Assembly (NCBI GenBank): GCA_016789845.1
Contig: JAEUQA010000041.1
Span: 32,786-96,785, forward strand
Origin: Chromatiales bacterium
Lineage (GTDB): Bacteria > Pseudomonadota > Gammaproteobacteria > Steroidobacterales > GCA-2729495
DNA: 64,000 bases
Direction: 5' to 3'
The position numbers and the translations under genes were made by a program. Below are positions 56,592 to 63,963 of the stretch, piece by piece (position 1 is the stretch's first letter; every line of letters begins with the position of its first letter). The notes beneath the pieces were generated by a model. That model did no database searches. It saw only the letters and a program-made list of their open reading frames with translations, and was not told the origin of the DNA.

Positions 56592-57491
56592 TCAGGACTG
56601 CTGCGCCAGCGCCCGCAGGTGCTCACCGAGCCGCCGGAACTCGGCGCCACGGGTGGAACCCTGCCGCCAGGCAAGCCCGATCTCCCGGTAGCTGCGCTCT
56701 GGCAGCGCGTGGGTTTCCACCCGGGTCCCCGTCAACAGGGCGGAGCCCTCGGCCATTTCCGGCAGGAAGGTGATCCCCAGGTCGGCATCCACCATCTCGA
56801 TCAGCGTCAGGAGACTGGAGGCCGCAAACGGGCTGACCTTCTCGGCGCTCTTGATGCGGCAGGCGGAGATGGCGTGCTCCCGCAGGCAGTGACCGTCATC
56901 CAGCAGCAGGACCGCGTCCCGGTCCAGCCGGTTGTAGCTGTAGCTGGCGGGATTCACGAGCTTCGTCCCCTTCCGGCAGGCGAGGCGGAAGGCATCGCGA
57001 AACAGTGGCTGCACCTCGGTGTTGTCCAGGTCGTAGGGCAGCGCGAGCAGCAGCACGTCCAGGTCGCCCTTGAGGAGCTTCGCGTGGATCTCGGCCGTCG
57101 TGCCCTCGTGGAGGAACAGGCGCAGCTTCGGCAGGGCCTTGCGGAGGCGGGGCAGCACGCGGGGTAGCAGGAAGGGCGCGATCGTGGGGATCACGCCGAG
57201 CCGCAGCGGGCCCTCGAGGGGCGAGCGCTCCGTCCGGGCCAGCGCCACCAGGCCCTCGATGTCCCGCAGGCAGAGGCGGGCCTGGGTCGCGACCTCCTGG
57301 CCCAGCGCCGTGATGGTGACCCGCCGGTTGGTCCGGTCCACCAGCCGGACGCCCAGCAGGGTCTCCAGTTCCCGGATGGCGATGCTGAAGGCCGACTGGG
57401 AAACGAAGCACGCCGTGGCGGCCTTCCCGAAGTGCCGGTGCTCCGCCAGGGCCGCGAAGTACCGGAGTTGCCTGGTGCTGGGCAGGTTCAT
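56592..57491 (-). CDS. oxyR: Hydrogen-peroxide regulator OxyR
   Basis: A 299-residue LysR-type regulator. The N-terminal HTH contains RQLRYFAALAEHRHFGKAATACFVSQSAFSIAI; the redox switch cysteines are Cys202 and Cys211 in DGHCLREHAISAC, the same spacing (9) as E. coli Cys199/Cys208. So it should be oxidised to a disulfide by H2O2 and then activate antioxidant genes. It is divergent from the peroxiredoxin-glutaredoxin gene, its likely target. The start at 57491 has GAGG about 9 nt upstream; ATG 57506 and 57500 are alternatives. Confidence 0.93.
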   Translation of the reverse strand: MNLPSTRQLRYFAALAEHRHFGKAATACFVSQSAFSIAIRELETLLGVRLVDRTNRRVTITALGQEVATQARLCLRDIEGLVALARTERSPLEGPLRLGVIPTIAPFLLPRVLPRLRKALPKLRLFLHEGTTAEIHAKLLKGDLDVLLLALPYDLDNTEVQPLFRDAFRLACRKGTKLVNPASYSYNRLDRDAVLLLDDGHCLREHAISACRIKSAEKVSPFAASSLLTLIEMVDADLGITFLPEMAEGSALLTGTRVETHALPERSYREIGLAWRQGSTRGAEFRRLGEHLRALAQQS

Positions 57492-57507
57492 GGCCGTCAT
57501 CCTCATC

Positions 57508-57548
57508 TGTTTTATGAATCGTTATCGTAAAAATAATACGCTATGCAA
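57508..57548. promoter_or_regulatory. AT-rich divergent control region of oxyR and the peroxiredoxin gene
   Basis: A 40-nt AT-rich stretch (57508-57548), conspicuous in the GC-rich surroundings, between oxyR and the peroxiredoxin-glutaredoxin gene. It contains GTTATCGTAAAAATAATACG and a CTAT half-site (57541-57544). This is where OxyR should bind; the full ATAG-N7-CTAT arrangement is only partly matched, so I do not assign exact boxes. Confidence 0.5.
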
Positions 57549-57614
57549 TGAGCATGGCGCACCGTAAGGTTCAAGCCCATTTCCCCACCCATGGACCTGA
57601 AGGAGTAACCGCTC

Positions 57615-58358
57615 ATGTTGCAGAACCGCGAAGGCCAGCGCGTCCCCGACGTCACGTTCCGGACGCGGAAGGGCCACGAATGGGTGAACCGCACCAGCAG
57701 GGAGATCTTCTCGGGCCGGACCGTCATCGTCTTTTCCCTGCCCGGCGCGTTCACTCCCACCTGTTCTTCCACCCACGTACCGCGCTACAACCAGTTTGCG
57801 CCGGCATTCCGGGCGCACGGCGTTGACGAGATCGTCTGCATCTCGGTCAACGATGCCTTCGTCATGAACGAATGGCAGGAGGACCAGCGGGCGTGGAACG
57901 TGACTTTCCTGCCCGATGGCAACGGCGAGTTCTCCGACCGCATGGGCCTGCTCGTCGGCAAGGAGGACATCGGCTTCGGTCGCCGCTCCTGGCGTTACTC
58001 GATGCTCGTCCGGGATGGCGTCATCGAGAAGATGTTCATCGAGCCGGAGGAGCCGGGCGACCCCTTCAAGGTATCGGACGCCGACACCATGCTGGCCTAC
58101 CTCGCCCCCGGTGCCGCGAAGCCACTGGACGTGACAGTCTTCACCCGCAAGGGCTGCCCCCACTGCTCGCGCGCCAAGGCGCGGCTGCAGGAGGCCGGCA
58201 TCCCCTATGAGGAACTCACGCTGAACCGGGAGTTCTCGGACAGCACCCTGCGGGCCGTGGCCGGCACCACCGCCGTGCCGCAGGTCTTCGTCAATGGCAT
58301 GCACATCGGTGGCGCCGATGAACTGGAGAAGTGGCTGGCGGCGCGCAAGGCCGCCTGA
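57615..58358 (+). CDS. Peroxiredoxin-glutaredoxin fusion (Prx5/Grx hybrid)
   Basis: A 247-residue fusion. Residues 1-165 are a Prx5-type peroxiredoxin with the peroxidatic Cys50 in [13 protein letters not shown]; residues about 170-247 are a glutaredoxin with CPHC (181-184). It reduces hydrogen peroxide and alkyl hydroperoxides with electrons from glutathione, the Grx part acting as built-in reductant. Fusions like this are known in Haemophilus, Vibrio and others. The neighbour oxyR is divergent, with 123 nt between the starts, and AAGGAG lies 9 nt ahead of the ATG. Confidence 0.94.
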   Translation: MLQNREGQRVPDVTFRTRKGHEWVNRTSREIFSGRTVIVFSLPGAFTPTCSSTHVPRYNQFAPAFRAHGVDEIVCISVNDAFVMNEWQEDQRAWNVTFLPDGNGEFSDRMGLLVGKEDIGFGRRSWRYSMLVRDGVIEKMFIEPEEPGDPFKVSDADTMLAYLAPGAAKPLDVTVFTRKGCPHCSRAKARLQEAGIPYEELTLNREFSDSTLRAVAGTTAVPQVFVNGMHIGGADELEKWLAARKAA

Positions 58359-58363
58359 CGCCC

Positions 58364-58469
58364 CCGTAGGAGCGGCTTCAGCCGCGACCGGCCTGGCCAC
58401 TGGCGAGAGACTCGCGGACTCGATTCTCGCCAGTGGCCAGGCCGGTCGCGGCTGAAGCCGCTCCTACGG
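58364..58469. repeat. Family-1 palindromic element, copy B (best-formed copy)
   Basis: Inverted repeat with perfect 45-nt arms at 58364-58408 and 58425-58469 and the 16-nt centre GACTCGCGGACTCGAT, the reverse complement of the centre in copies A and C. The arms start CCGTAGGAGCGGCTTCAGCC and continue with a copy-specific part (CGGCCTGGCCACTGGCGAGA). The right tip supplies the TAG stop of the following minus-strand gene; the left tip lies 6 nt after the peroxiredoxin stop. A palindrome this exact suggests recent copying or continuous homogenisation. Confidence 0.92.
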
Positions 58470-59867
58470 CAGCCTCTCGCAGGGGCCTACGCCCTCCGGC
58501 AGCACGCCTTCCCGGAGCAGCTGGAGGTTCACGGCGGCCCGCACGTAACCGGGGTCCAGTTCGAGCGCCCGCCGCCAGGCCTGGTCCGCCCGCCGCAGGT
58601 CGCACTGGTCAGCCAGGGCGATGCCCAGGTTGTTGAACGCGCGGGCGTTGTGCGGCGAGCGACTCACCACGTCCCGCCAGAACGTGACTTCCTCCCGGTA
58701 GACCTCGTTCCGCAGGTGCGTCGCCAGGCCGGTGAGGGCGAGTACCAGGACGAATGCCGTCACCGCCAGCGCCCGCTGCCGGACGGCCAGACGGCGGATC
58801 GCCGCGGCCAGCAGCAACGCCGGACCGGCCAGGGCCACGTAGAGCTGGCGATCGTTCACGAGGTCCAGCCGCGCCAGCAGGGAGTTCGTGGGCGCCAGCC
58901 AGAGCAGGAACCAGAGGACCGCGAAGGCCGGCAGCGGGTACCGGCGGACATTCGTGAGCGCCAGGCCGCCTCCGGCCACGAGCACCAGGAGCGTCAGGCC
59001 GTCCAGCGGGTCGAGCCCGGGCGTGACCGGCAACGCGGGGTCGGCATTCATCCGGTCGATGTGCAATAGCTGGCCGGCGAGGTAACGGATCCCCTGCAAC
59101 TGGGCCAGGAAGTTCTCCGGCACCGAGCGGGTGGCAAGGCTGCTGGCAAGGAAGTCCCGGTAGGCGGGCAGCGACAGCGCCGCCGCCAGGCCGAGGGCCA
59201 GCAGCAGCCAGTGGGCGCCGGTCCTCGCCAGCGCCGCTCGCCAGCTGAAGGGCCGGGAGATGTCGGTGGCCTCCCAGAGCAGCAGGGCTACCGGCACGAT
59301 TGCCACTGTTTCCTTCGTGGCCATGCCGGCCAGCATGAGCAACAGCGAGCCAGGCAGCAGCCAGGCGCGCCGGCGGGGCGTTGCGCGCCAGTTCACCCAG
59401 GCAGCCATGCTGGCGAGCGCGAACAGGGCACTCAGCGACGTCGAACGCCCGGAGGCATAGGTCACCGCCTCCGTCTGCACCGGGTGCAGCACGAAGATAA
59501 GTGCGGTCGCCAGCGCCAGCCAGCCAGCCACGGCCGGCGCCTCCCCCAGCTGGGCAGCAAAGCGCCGGGCGAGGTACAGGACAAGCAGCCCGTTACCAGC
59601 ATGGATCACCACGTTCACGGCATGGAAGCCGGCCACGCCGGCTCCGCTCGCATGATTGAGCGCGTAGCTGAGCTTCAGAAGGGGCCGCATGCCGGGCATG
59701 GATGCCCACCAGGCCGCGAGGCCCTGCACCCGCGGATCCCGCACGATCACGTCCCAGTCGTCGAACTGGAAGCTCGCCTGCAGCGCGTTGGCGTATGCGA
59801 CGCCAACGAGGAGGATGACCAGGAAGGGCGGCCACCAGCGCTGGAGCGGGTTACCGGCGGCGGGCAT
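58464..59867 (-). CDS. GT-C-like membrane protein with C-terminal TPRs
   Basis: A 467-residue polytopic protein: about ten hydrophobic segments, an early periplasmic loop with FDDWDVI (acidic residues typical for GT-C glycosyltransferases using a polyprenyl donor), ATKETVAIVP, NDRQLYVALAGP and two C-terminal TPR units (NARAFNNLGIALADQCDLRRADQAWRRALELDPGYV). This is the layout of the O-mannosyltransferase-like TPR proteins (DUF1736/PMT-like, Tmtc-type) in bacteria. Probably a glycosyltransferase acting on exported proteins or lipids, unproven. Its TAG stop lies within the repeat copy B. Confidence 0.75.
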   Translation of the reverse strand: MPAAGNPLQRWWPPFLVILLVGVAYANALQASFQFDDWDVIVRDPRVQGLAAWWASMPGMRPLLKLSYALNHASGAGVAGFHAVNVVIHAGNGLLVLYLARRFAAQLGEAPAVAGWLALATALIFVLHPVQTEAVTYASGRSTSLSALFALASMAAWVNWRATPRRRAWLLPGSLLLMLAGMATKETVAIVPVALLLWEATDISRPFSWRAALARTGAHWLLLALGLAAALSLPAYRDFLASSLATRSVPENFLAQLQGIRYLAGQLLHIDRMNADPALPVTPGLDPLDGLTLLVLVAGGGLALTNVRRYPLPAFAVLWFLLWLAPTNSLLARLDLVNDRQLYVALAGPALLLAAAIRRLAVRQRALAVTAFVLVLALTGLATHLRNEVYREEVTFWRDVVSRSPHNARAFNNLGIALADQCDLRRADQAWRRALELDPGYVRAAVNLQLLREGVLPEGVGPCERLP

Positions 59868-59911
59868 CGGGCGCCACGGCCAGTCGCCGGAACACGCGCA
59901 ACCCCCGGGAG

Positions 59912-60859
59912 CTAGCGGCCGAAGAGGCCCTTAAGGCGCTTGGCGCCTTCCTTCAGGACATCGTCGGCAGAGGGCTTGGCATCAGGCGCAGCGGGTGTCG
60001 CGTGGTTCGCCGCGGCATCGCCGGCGCCGCCATCCATCATCCCCCGGGCATAGTTGCTGCAGAAATCCCGGTACTTGTCTGCGGGCGGGGTGGTGAAGCC
60101 CCGGCCCGCGCATTCGCTCTGCGCGATGGGCTGGGCCAGCGCCGGGCACTGCGCACCGATGAAATCCAGGTCCTCGGCCCTGTTCGCGTCACTGCACAGG
60201 CGCTCCCGGACCTGTTCTGCCTGCACGCCACAGTACTTCGCGACTTCGGGCAAGGTGCCGGAATCCATGATGGGCTCGCCCATGGGCTGCCGGGACGCCA
60301 CCAGCCGATAGCCGTCCCTGGTGCCGAAGCGATCGCAGAGCTGCTTCCTGTACTTCGGATCGCAGTCCAGGCCGGCGAGCTGGCCGGGCAACAGCTGTTC
60401 GACCGTGGAACCACAGGCCTGCGCCATGCCGGCGGCCGCCTGGGCCTGCATCCCGGCAATCTGCTTCTTCACCTTGCTGGCGTCGCAGGAGCCGATGCGC
60501 TTGCCCTTCGTGGACATCTTCATCGTCGTGCCATCCATGGTCATGGTCGTGACCTGGGTGTAGCTGTCATTGCCCTGGTAGGTCATCTCGCCGGTGCCCG
60601 AGCCGTCAGGGCACTGGACCTTGTAGCTGAACCTGCCGGGCGAACGCCTGACGTCCGTCATCTGGCAACGGTTATCCTCCGACGCCATGGCTTCCGGGCC
60701 CTCGGCGTTCACTGGTGCGCAGACCTGCTGGGTCCGGCCAGGCATCGTCATGCCACCGCCCTCCATCGACGTCGTGACCTCCCAGAGGTTGCCCGGTTCC
60801 TGGGCCAGGGCCGGCGACGCGAGGATAACCAGTGTGAGTGCAGCGAATATCGGGCGCAT
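59912..60859 (-). CDS. Exported DUF3617-like protein
   Basis: A 315-residue exported protein; signal peptide MRPIFAALTLVILASPALAQ. The first half matches DUF3617 style: LWEVTTSMEGGGMTMPGRTQQVC, then CQMTDVRRSPGRFSYKVQC with GEMTYQGNDSYTQ, and MKMSTKGKRIGSC. The second half has many cysteines (GLDCDPKYRKQLCDRF, KYCGVQAEQVRERLC, DFCSNYARGMM). Function of the family is unknown. The ATG at 60859 is preceded by GGAGGAC, a good ribosome site. It is divergent from the MazG-like gene with 62 nt between. Confidence 0.82.
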   Translation of the reverse strand: MRPIFAALTLVILASPALAQEPGNLWEVTTSMEGGGMTMPGRTQQVCAPVNAEGPEAMASEDNRCQMTDVRRSPGRFSYKVQCPDGSGTGEMTYQGNDSYTQVTTMTMDGTTMKMSTKGKRIGSCDASKVKKQIAGMQAQAAAGMAQACGSTVEQLLPGQLAGLDCDPKYRKQLCDRFGTRDGYRLVASRQPMGEPIMDSGTLPEVAKYCGVQAEQVRERLCSDANRAEDLDFIGAQCPALAQPIAQSECAGRGFTTPPADKYRDFCSNYARGMMDGGAGDAAANHATPAAPDAKPSADDVLKEGAKRLKGLFGR

Positions 60860-60921
60860 GGACGTCCTCCGGAGCGGCATGGTCTTGATTGCGAGTATAT
60901 GCCGGGTAGTAGGATGCGGGG

Positions 60922-61242
60922 ATGACCGAGCTGGACGAACTGAGGCAGCGCCTGCGGGCCTTCGCCACCGCCCGGGACTGGGAGCAGTTCCACACCCCGA
61001 AGAACCTGGCGATGGCGCTGGTGGCCGAGGCCGCCGAAGTGGTGGAGCATTTCCAGTGGCTCACTGCCCCTGAGAGCCAGTCACTGGATGCGGGCAGGAG
61101 GGCCGAGGTGGCCCTGGAACTGGCCGACGTCCTGCTCTACCTGGTCATGCTCGCCGACCGGCTCGACGTGGACCTGGGTCAAGCCGCCCGCCGCAAGATC
61201 TCCATCAACGAAGAACGCTTCCCGCCAGCGCCCCGTCCTTAG
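60922..61242 (+). CDS. MazG-like nucleotide pyrophosphohydrolase
   Basis: A 106-residue all-alpha NTP pyrophosphohydrolase of the MazG/DCTPP1 (RS21-C6) type. Mg-binding motif: the EAAEVVEHFQW helix and ELADVLLYLVML helix, giving the E-x-x-E ... E-x-x-D pattern of the superfamily. It probably hydrolyses non-canonical or excess dNTPs (for example dCTP) to the monophosphate. Length is typical for single-domain members. It is followed by the solo repeat copy D and a small membrane gene. Confidence 0.88.
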   Translation: MTELDELRQRLRAFATARDWEQFHTPKNLAMALVAEAAEVVEHFQWLTAPESQSLDAGRRAEVALELADVLLYLVMLADRLDVDLGQAARRKISINEERFPPAPRP

Positions 61243-61251
61243 CAGCGCCTT

Positions 61252-61290
61252 GTAGGAGCGCCTTCAGGCGCGATCCCGCTCATCACGGGA
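61252..61290. repeat. Family-1 repeat fragment, copy D (solo half-element)
   Basis: Starts GTAGGAGCGCCTTCAGGCGC, folding as GCGCCT-TC-AGGCGC (61258-61271), followed by a second small stem TCCCG/CGGGA (61274-61278 with 61286-61290). The central 16-nt family sequence is missing. The TGA stop of the 45-residue minus-strand gene (61266-61264) lies inside its first hairpin. It sits 9 nt after the MazG-like stop. Confidence 0.75.
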
Positions 61291-61401
61291 CTCCCGCCAC
61301 GCATCCCAAAGCAGCGACGCGCTGCTCCAGATCGTGGCGGCAAAGAGCGCGAACAGCAGCCCGCCAACCAGCACGGCAAGGCCCTGCACCACCCAGCTCA
61401 T
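61264..61401 (-). CDS. Small single-pass membrane protein, 45 aa
   Basis: A short gene below the usual length cut-off. The peptide begins MSWVVQGLAVLVGGLLFALF, a single hydrophobic segment with a few charged residues at its end, followed by the amphipathic tail SSASLLWDAWRESRDERDRA. Start at ATG 61401, 3 nt after the stop of the preceding membrane gene, which gives translational coupling. Its TGA is inside the repeat at 61252-61290. Likely a small inner-membrane subunit or regulator of the upstream protein; unproven. Confidence 0.6.
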   Translation of the reverse strand: MSWVVQGLAVLVGGLLFALFAATIWSSASLLWDAWRESRDERDRA

Positions 61402-61404
61402 CTT

Positions 61405-62037
61405 TCAGAAGCACGCCGGGATTTGCTGGAGGGGCCTGGCCACGAACGCCAGCGCATTCACCACCACCAGCAGGTAGATCACCAGCGCACCGGCACGGCG
61501 GTCATGAGTCGCACCCTTGATGCTCGCAGTGATGCCATAGGCTGGCGCCAGCACGGAGAGGTTGAGGTACTTCAGCGTGGCGGCCAGGCCGGCCAGCATC
61601 GGCAGCAGGCCGGGATCGGCGCCCGCCGGGGCCACGGCGAGCGCATGCAGGCACAGGTCCTCCAGGCAATCGAGGGCCGAGGCAAGCAACGGCGTCCACA
61701 TCAGCATGCGACCTGCCGGTTGCCAGCTCGCCGGCAGGCGCAGTGTCAGCAGGCCCAGCAGCCCGGTGAGCAGGAAGCCATAGCCCCAGGCGAACACGAC
61801 GTCGCCGGGAATCAGCAACTGCGCGATGGCCGCCTGCTGCTCCAGCGTGAATGAGCCGAAGACCTCGGCAAAGCGTGCGCCGGTGAAGGCCACCTGCAGG
61901 CAGGTGAGTTCCGGGAGCCGGTCGCCCAGGAGCGGGGCGTAGGGGCCCATCAGCACGCCGGTGGCATAGCCAAAGATGCCGACGCCCGCGAGCGTCATGG
62001 TGGCGAAAATCCAGGCTGGTCGCGACGACTGATCCAT
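61405..62037 (-). CDS. Polytopic membrane protein, hypothetical
   Basis: A 210-residue inner-membrane protein with five or six hydrophobic segments (for example PAWIFATMTLAGVGIFGYATGVL and ALVIYLLVVVNALAFVA). No catalytic residues stand out; conserved-looking pieces are WGYGFLLTGLL and LPASWQPAGRMLMWTPLLASALDCLEDL. It resembles small predicted membrane proteins of unknown function. The ATG at 62037 is chosen because upstream in-frame sequence overlaps the divergent Trp-rich gene. It is followed after 3 nt by the 45-residue membrane gene. Confidence 0.7.
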   Translation of the reverse strand: MDQSSRPAWIFATMTLAGVGIFGYATGVLMGPYAPLLGDRLPELTCLQVAFTGARFAEVFGSFTLEQQAAIAQLLIPGDVVFAWGYGFLLTGLLGLLTLRLPASWQPAGRMLMWTPLLASALDCLEDLCLHALAVAPAGADPGLLPMLAGLAATLKYLNLSVLAPAYGITASIKGATHDRRAGALVIYLLVVVNALAFVARPLQQIPACF

Positions 62038-62047
62038 ACTTGTGCGG

Positions 62048-62263
62048 ATGATCCGCCTCAACCCCGAAAAACTCCACCTGAGCAAGTGGACTGCCGTGAA
62101 GCCGGTTCGCAGGGAAAAGCACTTCATCGTCACGGCACTGGTCCGCAACGAGCAGGAGGCGGTCGTCGCCTGCCTCATCGAGGCCGTGCACAGCCGGAAG
62201 CCGCGGGAGATCGACTGGCGCGAGCTGAAGGACCCCGGGAAGTGGCGGCAAGGCTGGCTGTAG
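62048..62263 (+). CDS. Small Trp-rich protein (TIGR02450 family)
   Basis: A 71-residue soluble protein: NPEKLHLSKWTAVKPVRREKHF opens the conserved family pattern, followed by VACLIEAVHSRKP, EIDWRELKDPGKWRQGWL. The W residues at fixed positions and the ending WxQGW fit the TIGR02450 group of uncharacterised proteins common in Gammaproteobacteria. The start is ATG 62048 (a GTG at 62042 is possible). The stop TAG is part of the repeat copy C. It is divergent from the membrane gene at 61405, only 10 nt apart. Confidence 0.85.
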   Translation: MIRLNPEKLHLSKWTAVKPVRREKHFIVTALVRNEQEAVVACLIEAVHSRKPREIDWRELKDPGKWRQGWL

Positions 62264-62353
62264 GAGCGCCGACCGGCGCGACTCGCCTCCCGCGAGAATC
62301 GAGTCCGCGAGTCTCGAGCGGGCGGGGAGTCGCGCCGGTCGGCGCTCCTACAG
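62258..62353. repeat. Family-1 palindromic element, copy C
   Basis: Inverted repeat with arms 62258-62297 and 62314-62353 (40 nt, few mismatches near the centre) and the 16-nt centre ATCGAGTCCGCGAGTC (62298-62313). Tips read CTGTAGGAGCGCC; the left TAG is the stop codon of the Trp-rich gene and the right TAG is that of rlmJ, so one element ends two convergent genes. Confidence 0.9.
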
Positions 62354-63205
62354 CGGCGGGGTGAGCCACTCCACTTTCCACCCGCTCCGGTCGTCGTTCT
62401 TCAGGGTGGCCCACAGCCAGGGCAGCAGGATATTCAGCTTCTGATCGAGGCCGAAGGGCGCATTGACGATGCAGAGCCCCGAGCCCCGCATGCCATTGAA
62501 GCCCTCGGCCTCCACGCGCAGCTCCGCGTGAAGCATCCTGGGGATGGCCGTGGCCCGCAGCTTTGCCGTGAAGCGCTCGGCCAGCGGGTGGCGTATCAGC
62601 GGGTACCAGATGACGTAGACACCGCTGGCCCACCGGCGGTGGCAGTTCTTCAGCAGCTCCACGATGGCCGTGAAGTCTTCCTTCACCTCGTAGGCGGAAT
62701 CCACCAGCACGACGCCGCGCTTCTCCGCCGGCGGCACCAGCGCGGGCAAGCCCTCGAAGGCGTTGCGGTCGTGGATGTGCACGCGGGGATCCCGCCCGAA
62801 GTTCCGGTGCAGCCGGGCTAGCGCCGCGGGGTGCAGCTCCAGCAGTTCCAGGTGGTCCTGGGGGCGAAGCAGGTGGCGGGCCACCTGGGGCGAGCCGGGA
62901 TACAGGCGCAGGTCCCTGCCCTTGGCCGCCCCCTCGCCGTTGAGGGCCTGGACGGCGTCCAGGTAGTCCGTCACTTCGGCAGGCTGGGGCCGGGCAGCCA
63001 GGACGCGCTCGATCCCGCCGGCGAACTCGGCGTTCTTCCGGGCCTCGCCGCTGCGGAGGTCGTAGATACCCGACCCCGCGTGGACGTCCAGCACCCGCAG
63101 CGGCGTGTCCTTCCGCTGCAGGGCGCGGATGACCAGCGCCAGCACGGAGTGCTTCAGGACGTCGGCGTGGTTACCGGCGTGGTAGTCGTGCTGATAGCTC
63201 AACAT
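62348..63205 (-). CDS. rlmJ: 23S rRNA (adenine-N6)-methyltransferase RlmJ
   Basis: A 285-residue RlmJ, which methylates A2030 of 23S rRNA. Family marks: MLSYQHDYHAGNHADVLKH start, VLDVHAGSGIYDL motif I, LYPGSPQVARHLLRPQD, LLELHP and IPWYP-like VIWYPLI. The catalytic loop motif IV is DPPY in E. coli but here reads DSAY (Asp169, Ser170, Ala171, Tyr172), an unusual variant checked in the nucleotide sequence. The start is ATG 63205; ATG 63214 is possible. Stop codon lies in repeat copy C. The neighbour is a YebC-family gene, divergent. Confidence 0.9.
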   Translation of the reverse strand: MLSYQHDYHAGNHADVLKHSVLALVIRALQRKDTPLRVLDVHAGSGIYDLRSGEARKNAEFAGGIERVLAARPQPAEVTDYLDAVQALNGEGAAKGRDLRLYPGSPQVARHLLRPQDHLELLELHPAALARLHRNFGRDPRVHIHDRNAFEGLPALVPPAEKRGVVLVDSAYEVKEDFTAIVELLKNCHRRWASGVYVIWYPLIRHPLAERFTAKLRATAIPRMLHAELRVEAEGFNGMRGSGLCIVNAPFGLDQKLNILLPWLWATLKNDDRSGWKVEWLTPPL

Positions 63206-63221
63206 CTGACACAATTAGGCC

Positions 63222-63944
63222 ATGGGACGCATATTCGAAACCAGAAAACACGTGATGTTCGCCCGCTGGAACCGCATGGCCAAGCAGTTCACGCGGATCG
63301 GCAAGGACATCACCATCGCCGTGAAGGCCGCCGGGCCCGACCCCGACAACAACCCGGCCCTCCGCCGGGTCATCGCCAATGCCCGGGCCGTCAACATGCC
63401 CAAGGACAAGGTGGATGCAGCCATCAAGCGGGCCTCGGGCAAGGACGTGGCGAACTACGAGGAGGTGATCTACGAGGGGTACGCGCCCCACGGGATCGCC
63501 GTGCTCGTCCAGACCGCCACCGACAACCCCACGCGCACGGTCGGCAACGTGCGCAATGTCTTCAACAAGAACGGCGGTAATTTCGCCACCACCGGCAGCG
63601 TCAGCTTCATGTTCCGCCGGATGGGCGTGTTCAGGCTCGACCCGGCGGGCATAGACCAGGATGATCTTGAACTGTACCTGATTGACCACGGCCTGGAAGA
63701 GATGGGCGAGAGCACCGGGGAAAAGGGCGAGCCCCAGCTGGTGGTTCGCTGCAACTTCGGCGACTTCGGCCAGCTGCAGAAGGCGCTGGAAGACCGGGGG
63801 ATCACGCCCCTGTCAGCGGAGCAGGAATACATCTGCACCACGCCCATGGAACTCCCCGAGGACCAGGCGCGGGAGGTGCTGGAGCTCGTCGACAAGCTCG
63901 AGCAGGACGAGGACGTGCAAAAGGTCTTCCACACCCTCGTTTGA
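63222..63944 (+). CDS. YebC/PmpR-family regulator or translation factor
   Basis: A 240-residue YebC-family protein of the shorter subgroup, starting [16 protein letters not shown], then [40 protein letters not shown], the conserved family core, and the [13 protein letters not shown] [15 protein letters not shown] strand. YebC proteins were annotated as transcriptional regulators and are now also linked to translation of proline-rich stretches. It starts 17 nt from the divergent rlmJ start and is followed by a perfect hairpin at the window edge. Confidence 0.9.
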   Translation: MGRIFETRKHVMFARWNRMAKQFTRIGKDITIAVKAAGPDPDNNPALRRVIANARAVNMPKDKVDAAIKRASGKDVANYEEVIYEGYAPHGIAVLVQTATDNPTRTVGNVRNVFNKNGGNFATTGSVSFMFRRMGVFRLDPAGIDQDDLELYLIDHGLEEMGESTGEKGEPQLVVRCNFGDFGQLQKALEDRGITPLSAEQEYICTTPMELPEDQAREVLELVDKLEQDEDVQKVFHTLV

Positions 63945-63963
63945 GAGGCACCGGGTTTGGCAT

